Both the position numbers and the translations under genes were made by a program. Positions 42,708 through 52,487 of a DNA stretch of 64,000 nt are shown here, piece by piece. The notes below the pieces were generated by a model. It was not told the origin of the DNA. It made no database searches and was given only the letters and a program-made list of their open reading frames with translations. The DNA comes from Marinifilum sp. D714 (GTDB lineage: Bacteria; Bacteroidota; Bacteroidia; Bacteroidales; Marinifilaceae). Each line of letters opens with the position of its first letter. Positions within the stretch are counted from its first letter, which is position 1. Location: positions 62,001 through 126,000 of the forward strand of contig NZ_JALPNU010000008.1 in the NCBI RefSeq assembly GCF_030851345.1. Reading direction: 5' to 3'.

Positions 42708-44948
42708 TTACTTGCTTGATTTTAATTCAAACTCAATTGTTCCACCTTTTACCAAATCGGAATGATTGATAAAGTAGCGGGAATGATTTGAACCATTTCG
42801 TTTAATGCTTTTGATGTAAATATCATCAGCACTCCCCTTCTTCGAAAGGATTTCCAGTTTCTTTCCAGGATAAAATTCTTGATTCAGTTCAATGGTAATT
42901 TTATCAAAAATTGGTGAGCTTAGTGCGTATTCTGTATTACCCGGACAAACAGGATACATTCCCATCATGCTGTAAACGATCCAAGCCGAAAGTGTTCCAC
43001 AATCGTCGTTACCCGGAATTCCATCAGGTGCATTTTTATAATATTTATTAATCAAGCGGCGAACTTCTTTCTGAGTTCTCCACTCTTCACCTTTAAAATA
43101 GTTGAATAGAAATGGGTAATGAATGTCTGGTTCGTTAGCCATGTCGTAAAGATTCTCATCGAATACTTTCTGAAGCTTGTTTACGAACTTCTTTTTGCCT
43201 CCCATTAACTTGGTCAACCCTTTGATATCATGTGGCACACAAAAAGTATATTGCCATGATGTTCCTTCATGGAATCCGGGACATGGTTCAAAGTTTTCTC
43301 CTTGCTTCGGATCAAAATTCTTCAGGAAAGTACCATCGGCCAGTTTAGGTCTTAATACTCCAAATTCTTTTGAATAGTAGTTTTTATATCCTAAAGATTG
43401 ATTTAAAAACTTCTGGTAGTCTGCTTTCTTTCCCAATGTCTTTGCAAATTGAGCCAAATTCCAATCGGCAATGTAATATTCCAATGCATGCGATACCGAA
43501 TTATCATATTCCTCTTCAATTGGCACATATCCTTCTGCCAGGTAATGATCGATATCGGGACGCAACTTATTTTTTGCTCCTTCTATGGTAGCCGATTTAT
43601 ACATTGCTTCGTAGGCTGCTTCCACATCGAAATCAGTTAATCCGCGCAAGTAAGAATCAACAATTACCGGAATTGACGGATCACCTTCCATTACATGTGT
43701 TTCCTTTGAATTTAGTTCCCATTTAGGTAACCAGCCACTTTCCTTGTACATGTCTACCATCGAGCGAACCATATCCAATTGTTCCTGTGGATAAAGCAGA
43801 GCCATTAACGGGTGAAAGTTTCGGTAGGTATCCCAAAGAGAAAATACCGTATATCGATTGCAATCTTTTGTTTCTTTAATCTCAAAAGATTCCATAGCCG
43901 GATATTGTCCATTGACATCGTTGATGATATTCGGATGAATTTGAGTATGATACAAAGCCGTGTAGAAAATGGTTTTCTGATCTTTTGTTCCACCTTCAAC
44001 CTTAACTCTACCTAAAATATCGTTCCACTCTTTTTCAGCTTGTACTCTTGTTTTCTCAAAATCAAAATCATTCGACTCAGCTTTAAGGTTTAATCTAGCA
44101 TTCTCGATGCTAACATAGGAAACTCCAACTTCTACAATAATTTCTTCATTATCTTCGGTATCGAAAGTGAAGTAGGCTCCAATTTCATTGCCATACATTT
44201 CGCGGGCAAACCCATCGTAGTATTTGTATTCCCCTGAAGTTTTGCTCCAAGCTGACTCTGCCTGTAGCTCCGGCATATTTTTCCATACTCCGAATTTCTT
44301 TGCAGGCTTGCTAAATCTGGCCACAAAATAAACCGGACGTTCCGACCCATCATTGTAGCAGAAAGTGCCTGTCATTCTTGAACCTTCAATTTCTTTGTCA
44401 TTAACGATTCTTATCTTGGCACCTACCTCATTGGTCAATCCTAAACCTAGGTTTAATAGAATATTCGATTCTCCTTTTGGAAAAGTATAACGGCTGATTC
44501 CTGTTCGTTTTGTAGAACTCAATTCTGCCTTGATATGGTACTTTTCAAGTTCTGTAGCATAATAACCAGGTGTTGCTTCCTGATTTTTCATTACAGAACC
44601 ATATTGCTTGTGATCTGCATTGACCTTTCCTGTTGTAGGCATCAATAAAATAACACCAAGTTCCGGACAACCTACTCCGCTCAAATTTACGTGAGAAAAT
44701 CCTGTAAGGTAAGAGTTATCCCATGAGTATGGTGTTGACCACCAACGTGCATCCTTATCGTATTTATTGATATCAGATCCGGAAACATTAAAGGGAGTTA
44801 CGGAAACCATTCCGCGGGGAACTACAGCTCCAGGATTTGTAGTCCCAAAATTCGTAGTTCCAATAAAGGGATTTACATACTCGGTATATTGGCCAAAGCC
44901 GTTAAAACAAAAAAACAGTAGAATTGAAATTCCTATAAAGCGTTTCAT
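42708..44948 (-). CDS. GH92 alpha-mannosidase, third copy of the locus
   Basis: 746 residues with a signal peptide MKRFIGISILLFFCFNGFGQ (no lipobox, so periplasmic). GH92 marks: YVNPFIGT, SGVGCPELGVILLMPT, SLWDTYRNFHPL, EGTSWQYTFCVPHD (with the general-acid Glu region), PGNDDCGTLSAW (calcium/base region) and SMMGMYPVCPGNTEY. At the subsite motif it reads ANEPDIHYPF with Glu606, different from the other two copies. GH92 enzymes are calcium-dependent inverting exo-alpha-mannosidases with alpha-1,2, 1,3, 1,4 or 1,6 specificity; which linkage is cut cannot be settled from sequence alone. A terminator-like stem lies upstream, after GH97. Confidence 0.92.
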   Translation of the reverse strand: MKRFIGISILLFFCFNGFGQYTEYVNPFIGTTNFGTTNPGAVVPRGMVSVTPFNVSGSDINKYDKDARWWSTPYSWDNSYLTGFSHVNLSGVGCPELGVILLMPTTGKVNADHKQYGSVMKNQEATPGYYATELEKYHIKAELSSTKRTGISRYTFPKGESNILLNLGLGLTNEVGAKIRIVNDKEIEGSRMTGTFCYNDGSERPVYFVARFSKPAKKFGVWKNMPELQAESAWSKTSGEYKYYDGFAREMYGNEIGAYFTFDTEDNEEIIVEVGVSYVSIENARLNLKAESNDFDFEKTRVQAEKEWNDILGRVKVEGGTKDQKTIFYTALYHTQIHPNIINDVNGQYPAMESFEIKETKDCNRYTVFSLWDTYRNFHPLMALLYPQEQLDMVRSMVDMYKESGWLPKWELNSKETHVMEGDPSIPVIVDSYLRGLTDFDVEAAYEAMYKSATIEGAKNKLRPDIDHYLAEGYVPIEEEYDNSVSHALEYYIADWNLAQFAKTLGKKADYQKFLNQSLGYKNYYSKEFGVLRPKLADGTFLKNFDPKQGENFEPCPGFHEGTSWQYTFCVPHDIKGLTKLMGGKKKFVNKLQKVFDENLYDMANEPDIHYPFLFNYFKGEEWRTQKEVRRLINKYYKNAPDGIPGNDDCGTLSAWIVYSMMGMYPVCPGNTEYALSSPIFDKITIELNQEFYPGKKLEILSKKGSADDIYIKSIKRNGSNHSRYFINHSDLVKGGTIEFELKSSK

Positions 44949-44979
44949 TAGTTAGGTTTTATTGTAATCGTGGGTTTAA

Positions 44980-45028
44980 AAATAATACCGAACGGGACTA
45001 TCGCCAGCCAAGCTCTTTCCCGATCGGT
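44980..45028 (-). terminator. Terminator-like hairpin between GH97 and GH92
   Basis: ACCGAACGGGA (44987-44997) pairs with TCCCGATCGGT (45018-45028) with one mismatch. On the minus strand it is followed by ATTATTTTTA. It lies after the GH97 gene and may reduce read-through into the GH92-SSS-GH130 block. Confidence 0.6.
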
Positions 45029-45134
45029 TTACTAATTTCTAATCTATAATTCAAAATAAAGCATTCAAGATTAAATGGTGATTAATATTGAGGTTAATCT
45101 ACCAATTGAATCATTAATCAATTGCAATGACAAA

Positions 45135-47147
45135 TTAATTCACAACAGGAACAATTGCAACTGCCTGACCACCACTTTCAATCATTTTTACAGGCAACAC
45201 AGTTTTCGAATCAACCTCTACTTTTCGAATATTAATATCTGTAGGGTTATTTTCGAGATTTGCATTATCTCCATCCTCAAAAATGCTAGCCATATACTTT
45301 CTACCATCCTCTAAAAAGGATAACTCAATTTCAGTATTTCGACTGTTCTCGTCGGTAACGGTTCCAATATACCAGCTCTTTCCTTTGCGGCGTGCAACCG
45401 AATATACATCTCCAATTTCTGCCAATAGTACTTTTGATTCATCAAAGTCGGCAGGAAGCATTTCAAAGAATTTAAAAGCTGGCTGATCTTCATAATTACT
45501 TACCAGATCTGATGCCATTTGCAAAGGACTGTACAGACAAACCCAAAGGGCCAATTGTTTGGCAAGCGTTGTATTCACTCGGCTATTTCCTTTATCATTG
45601 CTGTTCCATTTGGTGTATTCCTTCCTGTTTTTGTAAAGAATATCAAATGTACCTGGTGTATAATCAATAGGTCCACCCAGGCATCTGGTAAAAGGAAGAA
45701 TCACGTAATGCTCCGGAGGATTTCCTTCGCTCCAACCATTCCACTCCATTCCTCGTGCACCTTCGCGAGTCATCATGTTGGGATAAGTACGGCTGATCCC
45801 AGTTGCTTTAATCGGTTCATGAGCGTCGATCATTAAATTGTACTTTGCAGCCTTTTCCACAACCTTTCTGTAGTGTTGTACCATCTTCTGTCCATGATGG
45901 TAATGACCATTTGGTATTGGACCGGCATATCCAGTTTTTAGAACTCGAATACCATTATCTCTTAGCATGGAAAAAGCCTTGTCCATGCACTCCTCATAGT
46001 AAATATAGTCGCCACCAGTTTCATGATGTCCAATCAGTTCCACACCTTTTGCATTTGCATATCGAACCACCTCATCAAAGTCAAAGTCAGCATAAGGAGT
46101 TTGCTGGTCAAAAGCACGTGCTTTCCCCCAATTTTCCCAACCTGTATTCCATCCTTCGGCAAGCACTGCCTGAACATTGTGATCGGCAGCAAAATCGATA
46201 TAGTTTTTCATATTTTCGGTAGTGGCACCATGTTTTGGACCCATGGTCCAGGTTTCTACACCAAGATGCATTCCCCACCATATTCCAATGTACTTCATGG
46301 GTTCAATCCAAGATGTATCATCCAATGCACATGGATCGTTTAAATTTTGAATCAAATTCGATTCAACCAAACCCGCTGCCGATTTGCTTATGGTAATGGT
46401 TCTCCATGGTGATTTTACACTTCCTTTGGCTTTTACCTTCACACCATCGGGCCATGGCACCAGTTCTGCCTGGAAATTTGTACCTCCAGTATTTTTCAAG
46501 GTCATACCTGCATAATCCGTCAGGTTTGCCTCATGGATACTTAAATAAACTCCATCATTGGTTTTGAAGGTTACAGGAGTATTGGCCCCTTTTACCTCAT
46601 CAATTTTAGTAGTTTGATATAGCATCTCATAGCTATCGAAATTAGCAGGAATAGACCAGGCTGTACCATTTTGAGCCAGGTTAAACTCTGTCTTTTCATC
46701 GGTAATGAAAATGCTATCTATACCTGTTTGCTCAGGAATTTTATATCTGAAACCAACACCATCATCATATACTTTCACTTGTAATTGAAGTTGTAGTCCT
46801 TTTGAGGTAATCAAATCTAAAACCAACTGATTATAGTTGTTTTTGATTCTTTTGTTTTGGCCCCACACAGCACTCCAAACCTCATCAACTTCTACAATTT
46901 TCTTATCAACGATCTTTACTTTTTCGATAGAAAGCCTGCTCTGTGTAGCTTCCAAGCCAAGTTTAGATTCATTAATCAACTTAGCTTGTCCCAATAGTAA
47001 TTCATAGGACAGATGACCTTGATCGTTAACGTGTAATTCATACTTCAATTCTCCATTGGGAGATTTCACCTCCACTCTATTATCCAAAGAACAGGATAAA
47101 CTCATCAATCCAGCGCACAAAGCGAGGAATACTACTCTTACTCTCAT
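45135..47147 (-). CDS. GH97 alpha-glucosidase-type enzyme, inverting-type signature
   Basis: 670 residues. Lipoprotein signal MRVRVVFLALCAGLMSLSC. N-terminal beta-sandwich (SPNGELKYELHVNDQGHLSYEL) and catalytic barrel with AEGWNTGWENWG, GHHETGGD (Glu376), LKTGYAG (Gly406), DAHEP (Glu444) and REGARGMEWN. In GH97, retaining alpha-galactosidases carry an Asp nucleophile where this protein has Gly406, while inverting SusB-like alpha-glucosidases have Gly there and use glutamates. Hence an inverting alpha-glucosidase is likely. It follows GH65 by 3 nt. In an N-glycan locus it could remove alpha-1,3-glucose from glucosylated high-mannose glycans; that is inference. Confidence 0.9.
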   Translation of the reverse strand: MRVRVVFLALCAGLMSLSCSLDNRVEVKSPNGELKYELHVNDQGHLSYELLLGQAKLINESKLGLEATQSRLSIEKVKIVDKKIVEVDEVWSAVWGQNKRIKNNYNQLVLDLITSKGLQLQLQVKVYDDGVGFRYKIPEQTGIDSIFITDEKTEFNLAQNGTAWSIPANFDSYEMLYQTTKIDEVKGANTPVTFKTNDGVYLSIHEANLTDYAGMTLKNTGGTNFQAELVPWPDGVKVKAKGSVKSPWRTITISKSAAGLVESNLIQNLNDPCALDDTSWIEPMKYIGIWWGMHLGVETWTMGPKHGATTENMKNYIDFAADHNVQAVLAEGWNTGWENWGKARAFDQQTPYADFDFDEVVRYANAKGVELIGHHETGGDYIYYEECMDKAFSMLRDNGIRVLKTGYAGPIPNGHYHHGQKMVQHYRKVVEKAAKYNLMIDAHEPIKATGISRTYPNMMTREGARGMEWNGWSEGNPPEHYVILPFTRCLGGPIDYTPGTFDILYKNRKEYTKWNSNDKGNSRVNTTLAKQLALWVCLYSPLQMASDLVSNYEDQPAFKFFEMLPADFDESKVLLAEIGDVYSVARRKGKSWYIGTVTDENSRNTEIELSFLEDGRKYMASIFEDGDNANLENNPTDINIRKVEVDSKTVLPVKMIESGGQAVAIVPVVN

Positions 47148-47150
47148 AAA

Positions 47151-49190
47151 TTAATTTTCAATCACATATGTTTTCTTATCACAACCAATCCCTTTAATGG
47201 TCAAGCTTCTCCACTGTTTTGGAAGACATGTACTACCCTGCTCAATTCCCTCGTCGGTTATTTTTAGGCCTGCAAAACCAAAAATCACAGATTGCAGCAT
47301 ACCTCCCGCACCCGTTCCAAAGTATGGGTTGTTACTAAATACCGATTCAGCCAAAGCTCCAAAAGGAGGTCTTTTATTTGGTTCGTAAGCTCTTTTAAAT
47401 AACTCGAATGCCTTATCCGCTTCTCCCAATCTGGCATAAAGAACAGCCAATACGGAATGAGACATGGCTGGTCCTTCCGGTGCCATTTTTGGCTCATAAT
47501 AAGCCAAGTCCCTGCGAATATCTTCAGGCTTACTCACGATATTCAGTGGATATGCCAATAAATTCACATCAGCCTGTTTGATTACCTCCCCATTGTAGGT
47601 TCTGTTTTCTCTCATTGTTCCATTGTGGAAATAATGAAATCGCAAAGTCTGAGACACTTTACTCCACTGATTATTTGGAGGCAAGCCAAGCTCCTTTGCC
47701 GCTTTCACTGCATATTCCAATGCTGTTTTTGCAGCTCCGTTGGTAAATGCATTGTCATCAGCATGATGATAAAACTCATTGGCTCCCACCACATTATTGA
47801 TGGAATATGAACCATCTTCATTTTTAACAGATCGACTCACCCAAAAATCAGCCACCTCTTTCAATACCGGAAAACCAACTTCCTTCAACCACTGTTTGTC
47901 TTTACTTAGCCTGTAGTAGTTCCAAAAGGCAATGCCAATATCAGCAGTAATATGATGTTCGAAAGTTCCCGTTAAAGCCCAGGTTGGAGTTGCCTCCTCA
48001 CCTGTATCATCAGACTCCCAGGGAAACATGGCTCCCTCATATCCAAAGTTGGCAGCTTTCTTTTTTGCCTTTTCAAGCCTGTGAAATCTATAGTTTAAAA
48101 GTGAATGGGCAATATCCTGATTAAACACTAACAAAGGCGGATACATCCACAATTCTGTATCCCAGAAAACATGTCCGTTGTAGCCTTGAGCCGATAAGCC
48201 CATTGGCGGGATACTCAAATTTGAATCATCTCTCGAGAAAGAATACAAGTGATACAAAGCCAAGCGAACATCCTGCTGAGACTCTATATCTCCTTCAATT
48301 ACAATATCACCTTGCCATAATTCTTCCCACAGCTCCTGGTGTCTTTCGATTACTGATTCTTTATTTCCCAACAGCTGAAAAACAACCATTCTTTCAGACT
48401 CACTCTTGGGATCATCAAAATTTTGAGAGGTACAAACGGCCCCAGCCCAGGCAAAGCAATACTTCTCCCCTTTTTTCAACTCCTTTGTAAAAACCAACTC
48501 ATGATGATATGCCCCTTTTACGCTGTGCTTTAATTCCGGTGTTTCCTCTTCGAAAATAAATGTAGCAGAAGTAGCCATTTGATGTTTTCCAAAAGGACTA
48601 TCAGCTATGGTTTGAAGAACTGGCATTCTGGCATCCAAATCCTGCATTACACGGAAACCAGACTCAACATTTTTATATTCGTTAGGACAAACGATTTGTC
48701 CCCCTACCTGCACTTTCAAATTTCTGATCAATGGAATAATCTCAACATCGATCATGCCTGTATAAGGCATGCCTCGCAAAGCATATAAAGTGAAAGAAAA
48801 ATCAGCATAATTCTTAAACCTGCAGGTGCTTGTTAAAGCTGCATTTTTCATATCCAACTTTTGAGTCCATGAGGTGCAATTGTCAGCTTTTAATGTATCC
48901 CCTTCAATAACAATCTCAAGGTTTGCGAAATTAATACCCAATAAAACCTTACTCACACCATATTTTGACTCTTTATCGAAAACATGATTTAAAATAATGG
49001 CTTTCGTTTTGCCTGGTTCTTTGGATGGCAACAGACCTATGCGTCCATTGGCAATGGCAACACCTGTATAATCAGAGTAATCATTTGTTTCAATTACCCA
49101 CCCTGCTTCTTGTTTTGTTTGTGCATTCACACCAAAGCTAAACACAACACACAAGACAAAAAGAAATAGATATCGATAGTATGTATTCAT
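47151..49190 (-). CDS. GH65 alpha-glucoside hydrolase or phosphorylase, exported
   Basis: 679 residues with signal peptide MNTYYRYLFLFVLCVVFSFGVNA. GH65 features are an N-terminal beta-sandwich (NGRIGLLPSKEPGKTKAIILNHVFD), then an (alpha/alpha)6 barrel with GYNGHVFWDTELWMYPPLL, GAMFPWESDDTGEEATP and NVVGANEFYHHADDNAFTN, in which Glu472 is the general acid. Most GH65 members are cytoplasmic phosphorylases, but an exported protein would lack phosphorylated intermediates' benefit, and a Flavobacterium GH65 is known as a kojibiose (alpha-1,2-glucose) hydrolase. A periplasmic alpha-glucosidase is therefore favoured. It sits between GH125 and GH97 with 2-3 nt gaps. Confidence 0.88.
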   Translation of the reverse strand: MNTYYRYLFLFVLCVVFSFGVNAQTKQEAGWVIETNDYSDYTGVAIANGRIGLLPSKEPGKTKAIILNHVFDKESKYGVSKVLLGINFANLEIVIEGDTLKADNCTSWTQKLDMKNAALTSTCRFKNYADFSFTLYALRGMPYTGMIDVEIIPLIRNLKVQVGGQIVCPNEYKNVESGFRVMQDLDARMPVLQTIADSPFGKHQMATSATFIFEEETPELKHSVKGAYHHELVFTKELKKGEKYCFAWAGAVCTSQNFDDPKSESERMVVFQLLGNKESVIERHQELWEELWQGDIVIEGDIESQQDVRLALYHLYSFSRDDSNLSIPPMGLSAQGYNGHVFWDTELWMYPPLLVFNQDIAHSLLNYRFHRLEKAKKKAANFGYEGAMFPWESDDTGEEATPTWALTGTFEHHITADIGIAFWNYYRLSKDKQWLKEVGFPVLKEVADFWVSRSVKNEDGSYSINNVVGANEFYHHADDNAFTNGAAKTALEYAVKAAKELGLPPNNQWSKVSQTLRFHYFHNGTMRENRTYNGEVIKQADVNLLAYPLNIVSKPEDIRRDLAYYEPKMAPEGPAMSHSVLAVLYARLGEADKAFELFKRAYEPNKRPPFGALAESVFSNNPYFGTGAGGMLQSVIFGFAGLKITDEGIEQGSTCLPKQWRSLTIKGIGCDKKTYVIEN

Positions 49191-49192
49191 TA

Positions 49193-50623
49193 TTATATGC
49201 GTTTTAGCAATTCAGGTTTTTCATTGTAAATCTTCAAAATCAACTCTCCAAACAAGGTGTTTGCCCAGGCAAACCATGAACGAGTAAAGTGTTCCGGCTT
49301 GTCTTTGTGAAAAGTTTCATGCATAAATCCTGTATCTGCATGAGTATTCATTAACATTTTCAGACATTTCAGAATCTCCTGATCATTGTCTGAGGTCATT
49401 GCCCTCATAATGATACTCATTGGCCAAATCATGTCTACTCCAACATGTGGACCTCCAATACCTTCTGCAGCCTTTCCCTCGAAGAACCAAGGGTTATTTT
49501 TACTCAAGATGAATTTTCTTGTATTCTGATACAGCTTAGACTCCTGATCTACTGCTCCCAAATAAGGCAATGAAAGTAAGCTTGGTATATTTGCATCATC
49601 CATAAACAGCTGATTACCGAAACCATCTACCTCAAAAGCCAAAGTTTTACCATAGGCAAGGTGATCAGCACTTGCATATTTCTCCAAAGCTACTTCCACC
49701 TCTTCTGCCAACAGGAAAGCCGATTTTGACAATTCCTTTTCAATGCCCAAAGAATTTAAGATCTCGGTCAACTGTTTGAGTGAAACCACCGCGAAATAGT
49801 TGGATGGAATTAAAAATGGAAAAATGGTAGCATCATCAGACGGGCGGAAGGAAGAAACAATAAGGCCAACAGGATTGATAGGGTTTCCGTAACCATTTCC
49901 TGGCTGTGAGTCGGTAGGTTTGCTCGTTGTTCTTAAAAAAGAGTAAGGCCCCTTACCTTCCTTTCGCTGTTGTTCTTGGAATGTTCGCACCATCGATTTC
50001 ATTGCCTTTACCCAGTTAGCATCAAAACAGGTGGTATCATTGGTTTTCTTCCAATAATGATAAGCCAGCCTAATTGCATAACACAATGAATCTATTTCCC
50101 ACTTTTTCTCGTGCAATTCAGGCTTCATCTCTGTTTGATCACTCTCCCAATGAGAACCTTCTGCCCCTTTGTTAAACGCATTGGCATATGGGTCGATATT
50201 GATGCATTTGCTTTGTCGGTTAATAAGGCCCTGGAACAATTTTCGGAGCTGTTCATCATCATTCACCAAAGGCAAATATGGCCATACTTGTGCGGTAGAA
50301 TCTCTTAACCACATGGCATGAATATCTCCCGTGATCACAAAAGAATCAGGTCTTCCATCTTCTTCAGAATAAGTTACCGTTGTGTCTAATGTATTTGGAA
50401 AACAGTTCTCGAACATCCAGGCCAACTCATGGTTGGAGATGGCTTTTTTCACCTCATCAATCTTAAGGTCTACAGCTTTACTAACAAACTTTCTATTTTT
50501 TGCTTCCGGTCTGTTCGATATATATTTCAAATCTTTATTTATTGCCAAACTTTTTGTACCTATCAGGCTTATTCCACCTGTAAATAGTAGTGAATTTTTT
50601 AAAAAAGTTCTTCTTTTCATCAT
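49193..50623 (-). CDS. GH125 exo-alpha-1,6-mannosidase
   Basis: 476 residues. The N-terminus MMKRRTFLKNSLLFTGGISLIG resembles a twin-arginine signal. The GH125 barrel shows WMFENCFPNTLDTTVTY, GDIHAMWLRDSTAQVWPYLP, YANAFNKGAEGSHWESDQTEM, KKWEIDSLCYAIRLAYHYWK and NGYGNPINPVGLIVSSFRPSDDA, matching the conserved loops around the catalytic acid and base. Known members are inverting exo-alpha-1,6-mannosidases acting on N-glycan cores. It works with the GH92 enzymes. The gene ends 2 nt before GH65, and a terminator-like hairpin lies between it and PNGase F. Confidence 0.92.
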   Translation of the reverse strand: MMKRRTFLKNSLLFTGGISLIGTKSLAINKDLKYISNRPEAKNRKFVSKAVDLKIDEVKKAISNHELAWMFENCFPNTLDTTVTYSEEDGRPDSFVITGDIHAMWLRDSTAQVWPYLPLVNDDEQLRKLFQGLINRQSKCINIDPYANAFNKGAEGSHWESDQTEMKPELHEKKWEIDSLCYAIRLAYHYWKKTNDTTCFDANWVKAMKSMVRTFQEQQRKEGKGPYSFLRTTSKPTDSQPGNGYGNPINPVGLIVSSFRPSDDATIFPFLIPSNYFAVVSLKQLTEILNSLGIEKELSKSAFLLAEEVEVALEKYASADHLAYGKTLAFEVDGFGNQLFMDDANIPSLLSLPYLGAVDQESKLYQNTRKFILSKNNPWFFEGKAAEGIGGPHVGVDMIWPMSIIMRAMTSDNDQEILKCLKMLMNTHADTGFMHETFHKDKPEHFTRSWFAWANTLFGELILKIYNEKPELLKRI

Positions 50624-50653
50624 GATTGTATTTGAGGTTAAAGGGTTACCAGT

Positions 50654-50689
50654 AAAAACAAAGGCTTACAATAAAAATCGTAAGCCTTT
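50654..50689 (-). terminator. Terminator-like hairpin between PNGase F and GH125 genes
   Basis: AAAGGCTTAC (50660-50669) pairs perfectly with GTAAGCCTTT (50680-50689). On the minus strand it is followed by TGTTTTTACTGG, so it may terminate part of the transcripts after PNGase F. Confidence 0.65.
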
Positions 50690-50703
50690 GATCAGTTATC
50701 GAC

Positions 50704-52365
50704 TTATTGATCGCCAACAATAATTCCAGATACACTCCAGTGGTTAAAACTTGATCCTTCATCGTTTCCCTGGTCAATTACAACCTTAATAACGTGCTTC
50801 CCTGCTTTTAAATTACTAAGAGGGATATAATAAGGAGGTGTTAAGGTTGCAGGACACCAATTGGAACGACTGAGATCACTACTTGACAATCCGTTTCCAA
50901 AATTTCCAGATGCCGGATTTGACATTCTGTATGTGGCACAATCACTACGCCATGGCACGTGTGAAAACACCAATTTATCATCTATAAAAATCTTATTTAG
51001 TTTGGGAACAAACTCATCTCCATTTCCCCATCCTCCATGACCAGTTGTGGTATACAAGAGTTTTGGATTTTCAACACCTTCCTCTAAAGTGAATTGAACC
51101 GATAGCGTATCATTTTTAAACATGCGACCGTAATTTTGACCACTTGCCTCCATCACGTTCAAAGTATAAAATAGTGGTTGAATATATTTCTCTGTCGCAG
51201 CAGTATCTTCAAACGGAGGATAATAATTCAACTCCAGGCTCACCTTATGACCTCCCTTGTCATAATTCCCAATGAACACACCAATCCAAATTTCATCCTC
51301 TTGTAAAGGAATTAATTCTGTAACTTCTTGTTTGTAGACAACGGAATCCTGCCAGTTGTAATTATTTATTGGTCTCTTCTCATTAAAATGTCCCACTCCA
51401 AATGAGGTAAAGAATCTCATCAGCTCTACAGGTACAGAATACGTATCATCGCTCACTACACCCTGGTATTCCACTCCCTTATTGTCAATATACACAGGTA
51501 GCTCTTCCTTTCCATTTTTCAGGGCTGTTAGCATCGACTTTTTATCATCGTTCGCTATTGTAAATACACAGCCTGTTCTGTCGTAGGCATCTCCATTCGA
51601 CCAGTTTGTAAGCTTTACGAAAACACTACCTTCCGGGTTCATGTCAGGTAACTTAATCTTTTTCATGATCACCGTACCCTTTGAAAAACGATAGGTATGG
51701 TTGAGAATCTCTTCTTTAGGATTCGTTATACCTCCCTGGAAATTTACCTGCTCCTTATCAAATACAGGAATGGTCTTGTACCTTGATTTAATAATTAACT
51801 CCCGATAAACGGCCTGGCTAATTTCAGCAGCTGTTTCATCAGGGTAATTCATAACCCCCTTTTCTTTCTCAATAGATTTTGCCAGGATGGTACGATTCCC
51901 ATTAACCACGTACTTTAACACCAATCCATTGTCGATAATTACAGATAAGGAAGGCGAAGCACTTACTTTTGCATCGGTAGTATACCAAACATCAACTCTA
52001 TTTGAAAAAATAAGGAAACTGGCTTTTTTACATTCATAACCTAAAATGGTCTCCTTCTCGTTGGTTTCTTTTGCTGTAGGTAATTCTGAAAATGGTGTAA
52101 TTTGCTGAAATTGTCCATCTTTAAGGTTTAGCACCTTCACCACACTCTTTGACTTGTAATTAATAAAGAAGCTTTCAACCTTTGAGGAGTTTGATAATTC
52201 CACGATCCCATTGATAACAGTTGCTGTTACACCTCTATCTGGAACCAGTTTACCATGATTGTATTGCTCATAGCTAATCTTAACCCCCTTCTCTTTTTTC
52301 TCTGCTCCTGATACCAAAAGAGAAAAAGATAAAATGCATACCAGGAATAGTATTCTTGTTTTCAT
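50704..52365 (-). CDS. PNGase F-type peptide-N4-(N-acetylglucosaminyl)asparagine amidase
   Basis: 553 residues. Signal peptide MKTRILFLVCILSFSLLVSG. An N-terminal ~220-residue domain includes a GLPGLI-like stretch (ILGYECKKASFLIFSNRVDVWYTT). The two PNGase F beta-sandwich domains follow. Candidate catalytic residues are Asp262 (YDRTGCVFTI, equivalent to Asp60 of the Elizabethkingia enzyme) and Glu451 (TTGHGGWGNGDEF, equivalent to Glu206). The C-terminal WRSDCATYRM...SRSNWCPATLTPPYYIPL is also typical. It cleaves the Asn-GlcNAc bond to free intact N-glycans from glycoproteins. The extra N-terminal domain resembles that of PNGase F-II enzymes. This protein sets the target of the whole locus. 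Confidence 0.9.
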   Translation of the reverse strand: MKTRILFLVCILSFSLLVSGAEKKEKGVKISYEQYNHGKLVPDRGVTATVINGIVELSNSSKVESFFINYKSKSVVKVLNLKDGQFQQITPFSELPTAKETNEKETILGYECKKASFLIFSNRVDVWYTTDAKVSASPSLSVIIDNGLVLKYVVNGNRTILAKSIEKEKGVMNYPDETAAEISQAVYRELIIKSRYKTIPVFDKEQVNFQGGITNPKEEILNHTYRFSKGTVIMKKIKLPDMNPEGSVFVKLTNWSNGDAYDRTGCVFTIANDDKKSMLTALKNGKEELPVYIDNKGVEYQGVVSDDTYSVPVELMRFFTSFGVGHFNEKRPINNYNWQDSVVYKQEVTELIPLQEDEIWIGVFIGNYDKGGHKVSLELNYYPPFEDTAATEKYIQPLFYTLNVMEASGQNYGRMFKNDTLSVQFTLEEGVENPKLLYTTTGHGGWGNGDEFVPKLNKIFIDDKLVFSHVPWRSDCATYRMSNPASGNFGNGLSSSDLSRSNWCPATLTPPYYIPLSNLKAGKHVIKVVIDQGNDEGSSFNHWSVSGIIVGDQ

Positions 52366-52374
52366 AGACTTGTA

Positions 52375-52473
52375 TTAAAATAAAAAGCCAAAGGAATAAC
52401 AGTAAACCTGAGTAAATACCTAAGATGGTAATCGAATCATTAACTGGTTTAATGCATATTATTCCTTTGGCTT
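52375..52473 (-). terminator. Large-loop hairpin, terminator-like, between GH92 and PNGase F
   Basis: A perfect 15-bp stem, AAGCCAAAGGAATAA (52385-52399) with TTATTCCTTTGGCTT (52459-52473), encloses about 59 nt. On the minus strand it is followed by TTTTATTTTA. It would separate the GH92 pair from the enzymes further downstream. Confidence 0.65.
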
Positions 52474-52487
52474 CCCAAATTAGTGGA

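Noticed and set aside
45075-45314. Plus-strand ORF at the end of the GH97 gene
   Set aside because: It is a shadow of the GH97 3' end and the following intergenic bases.
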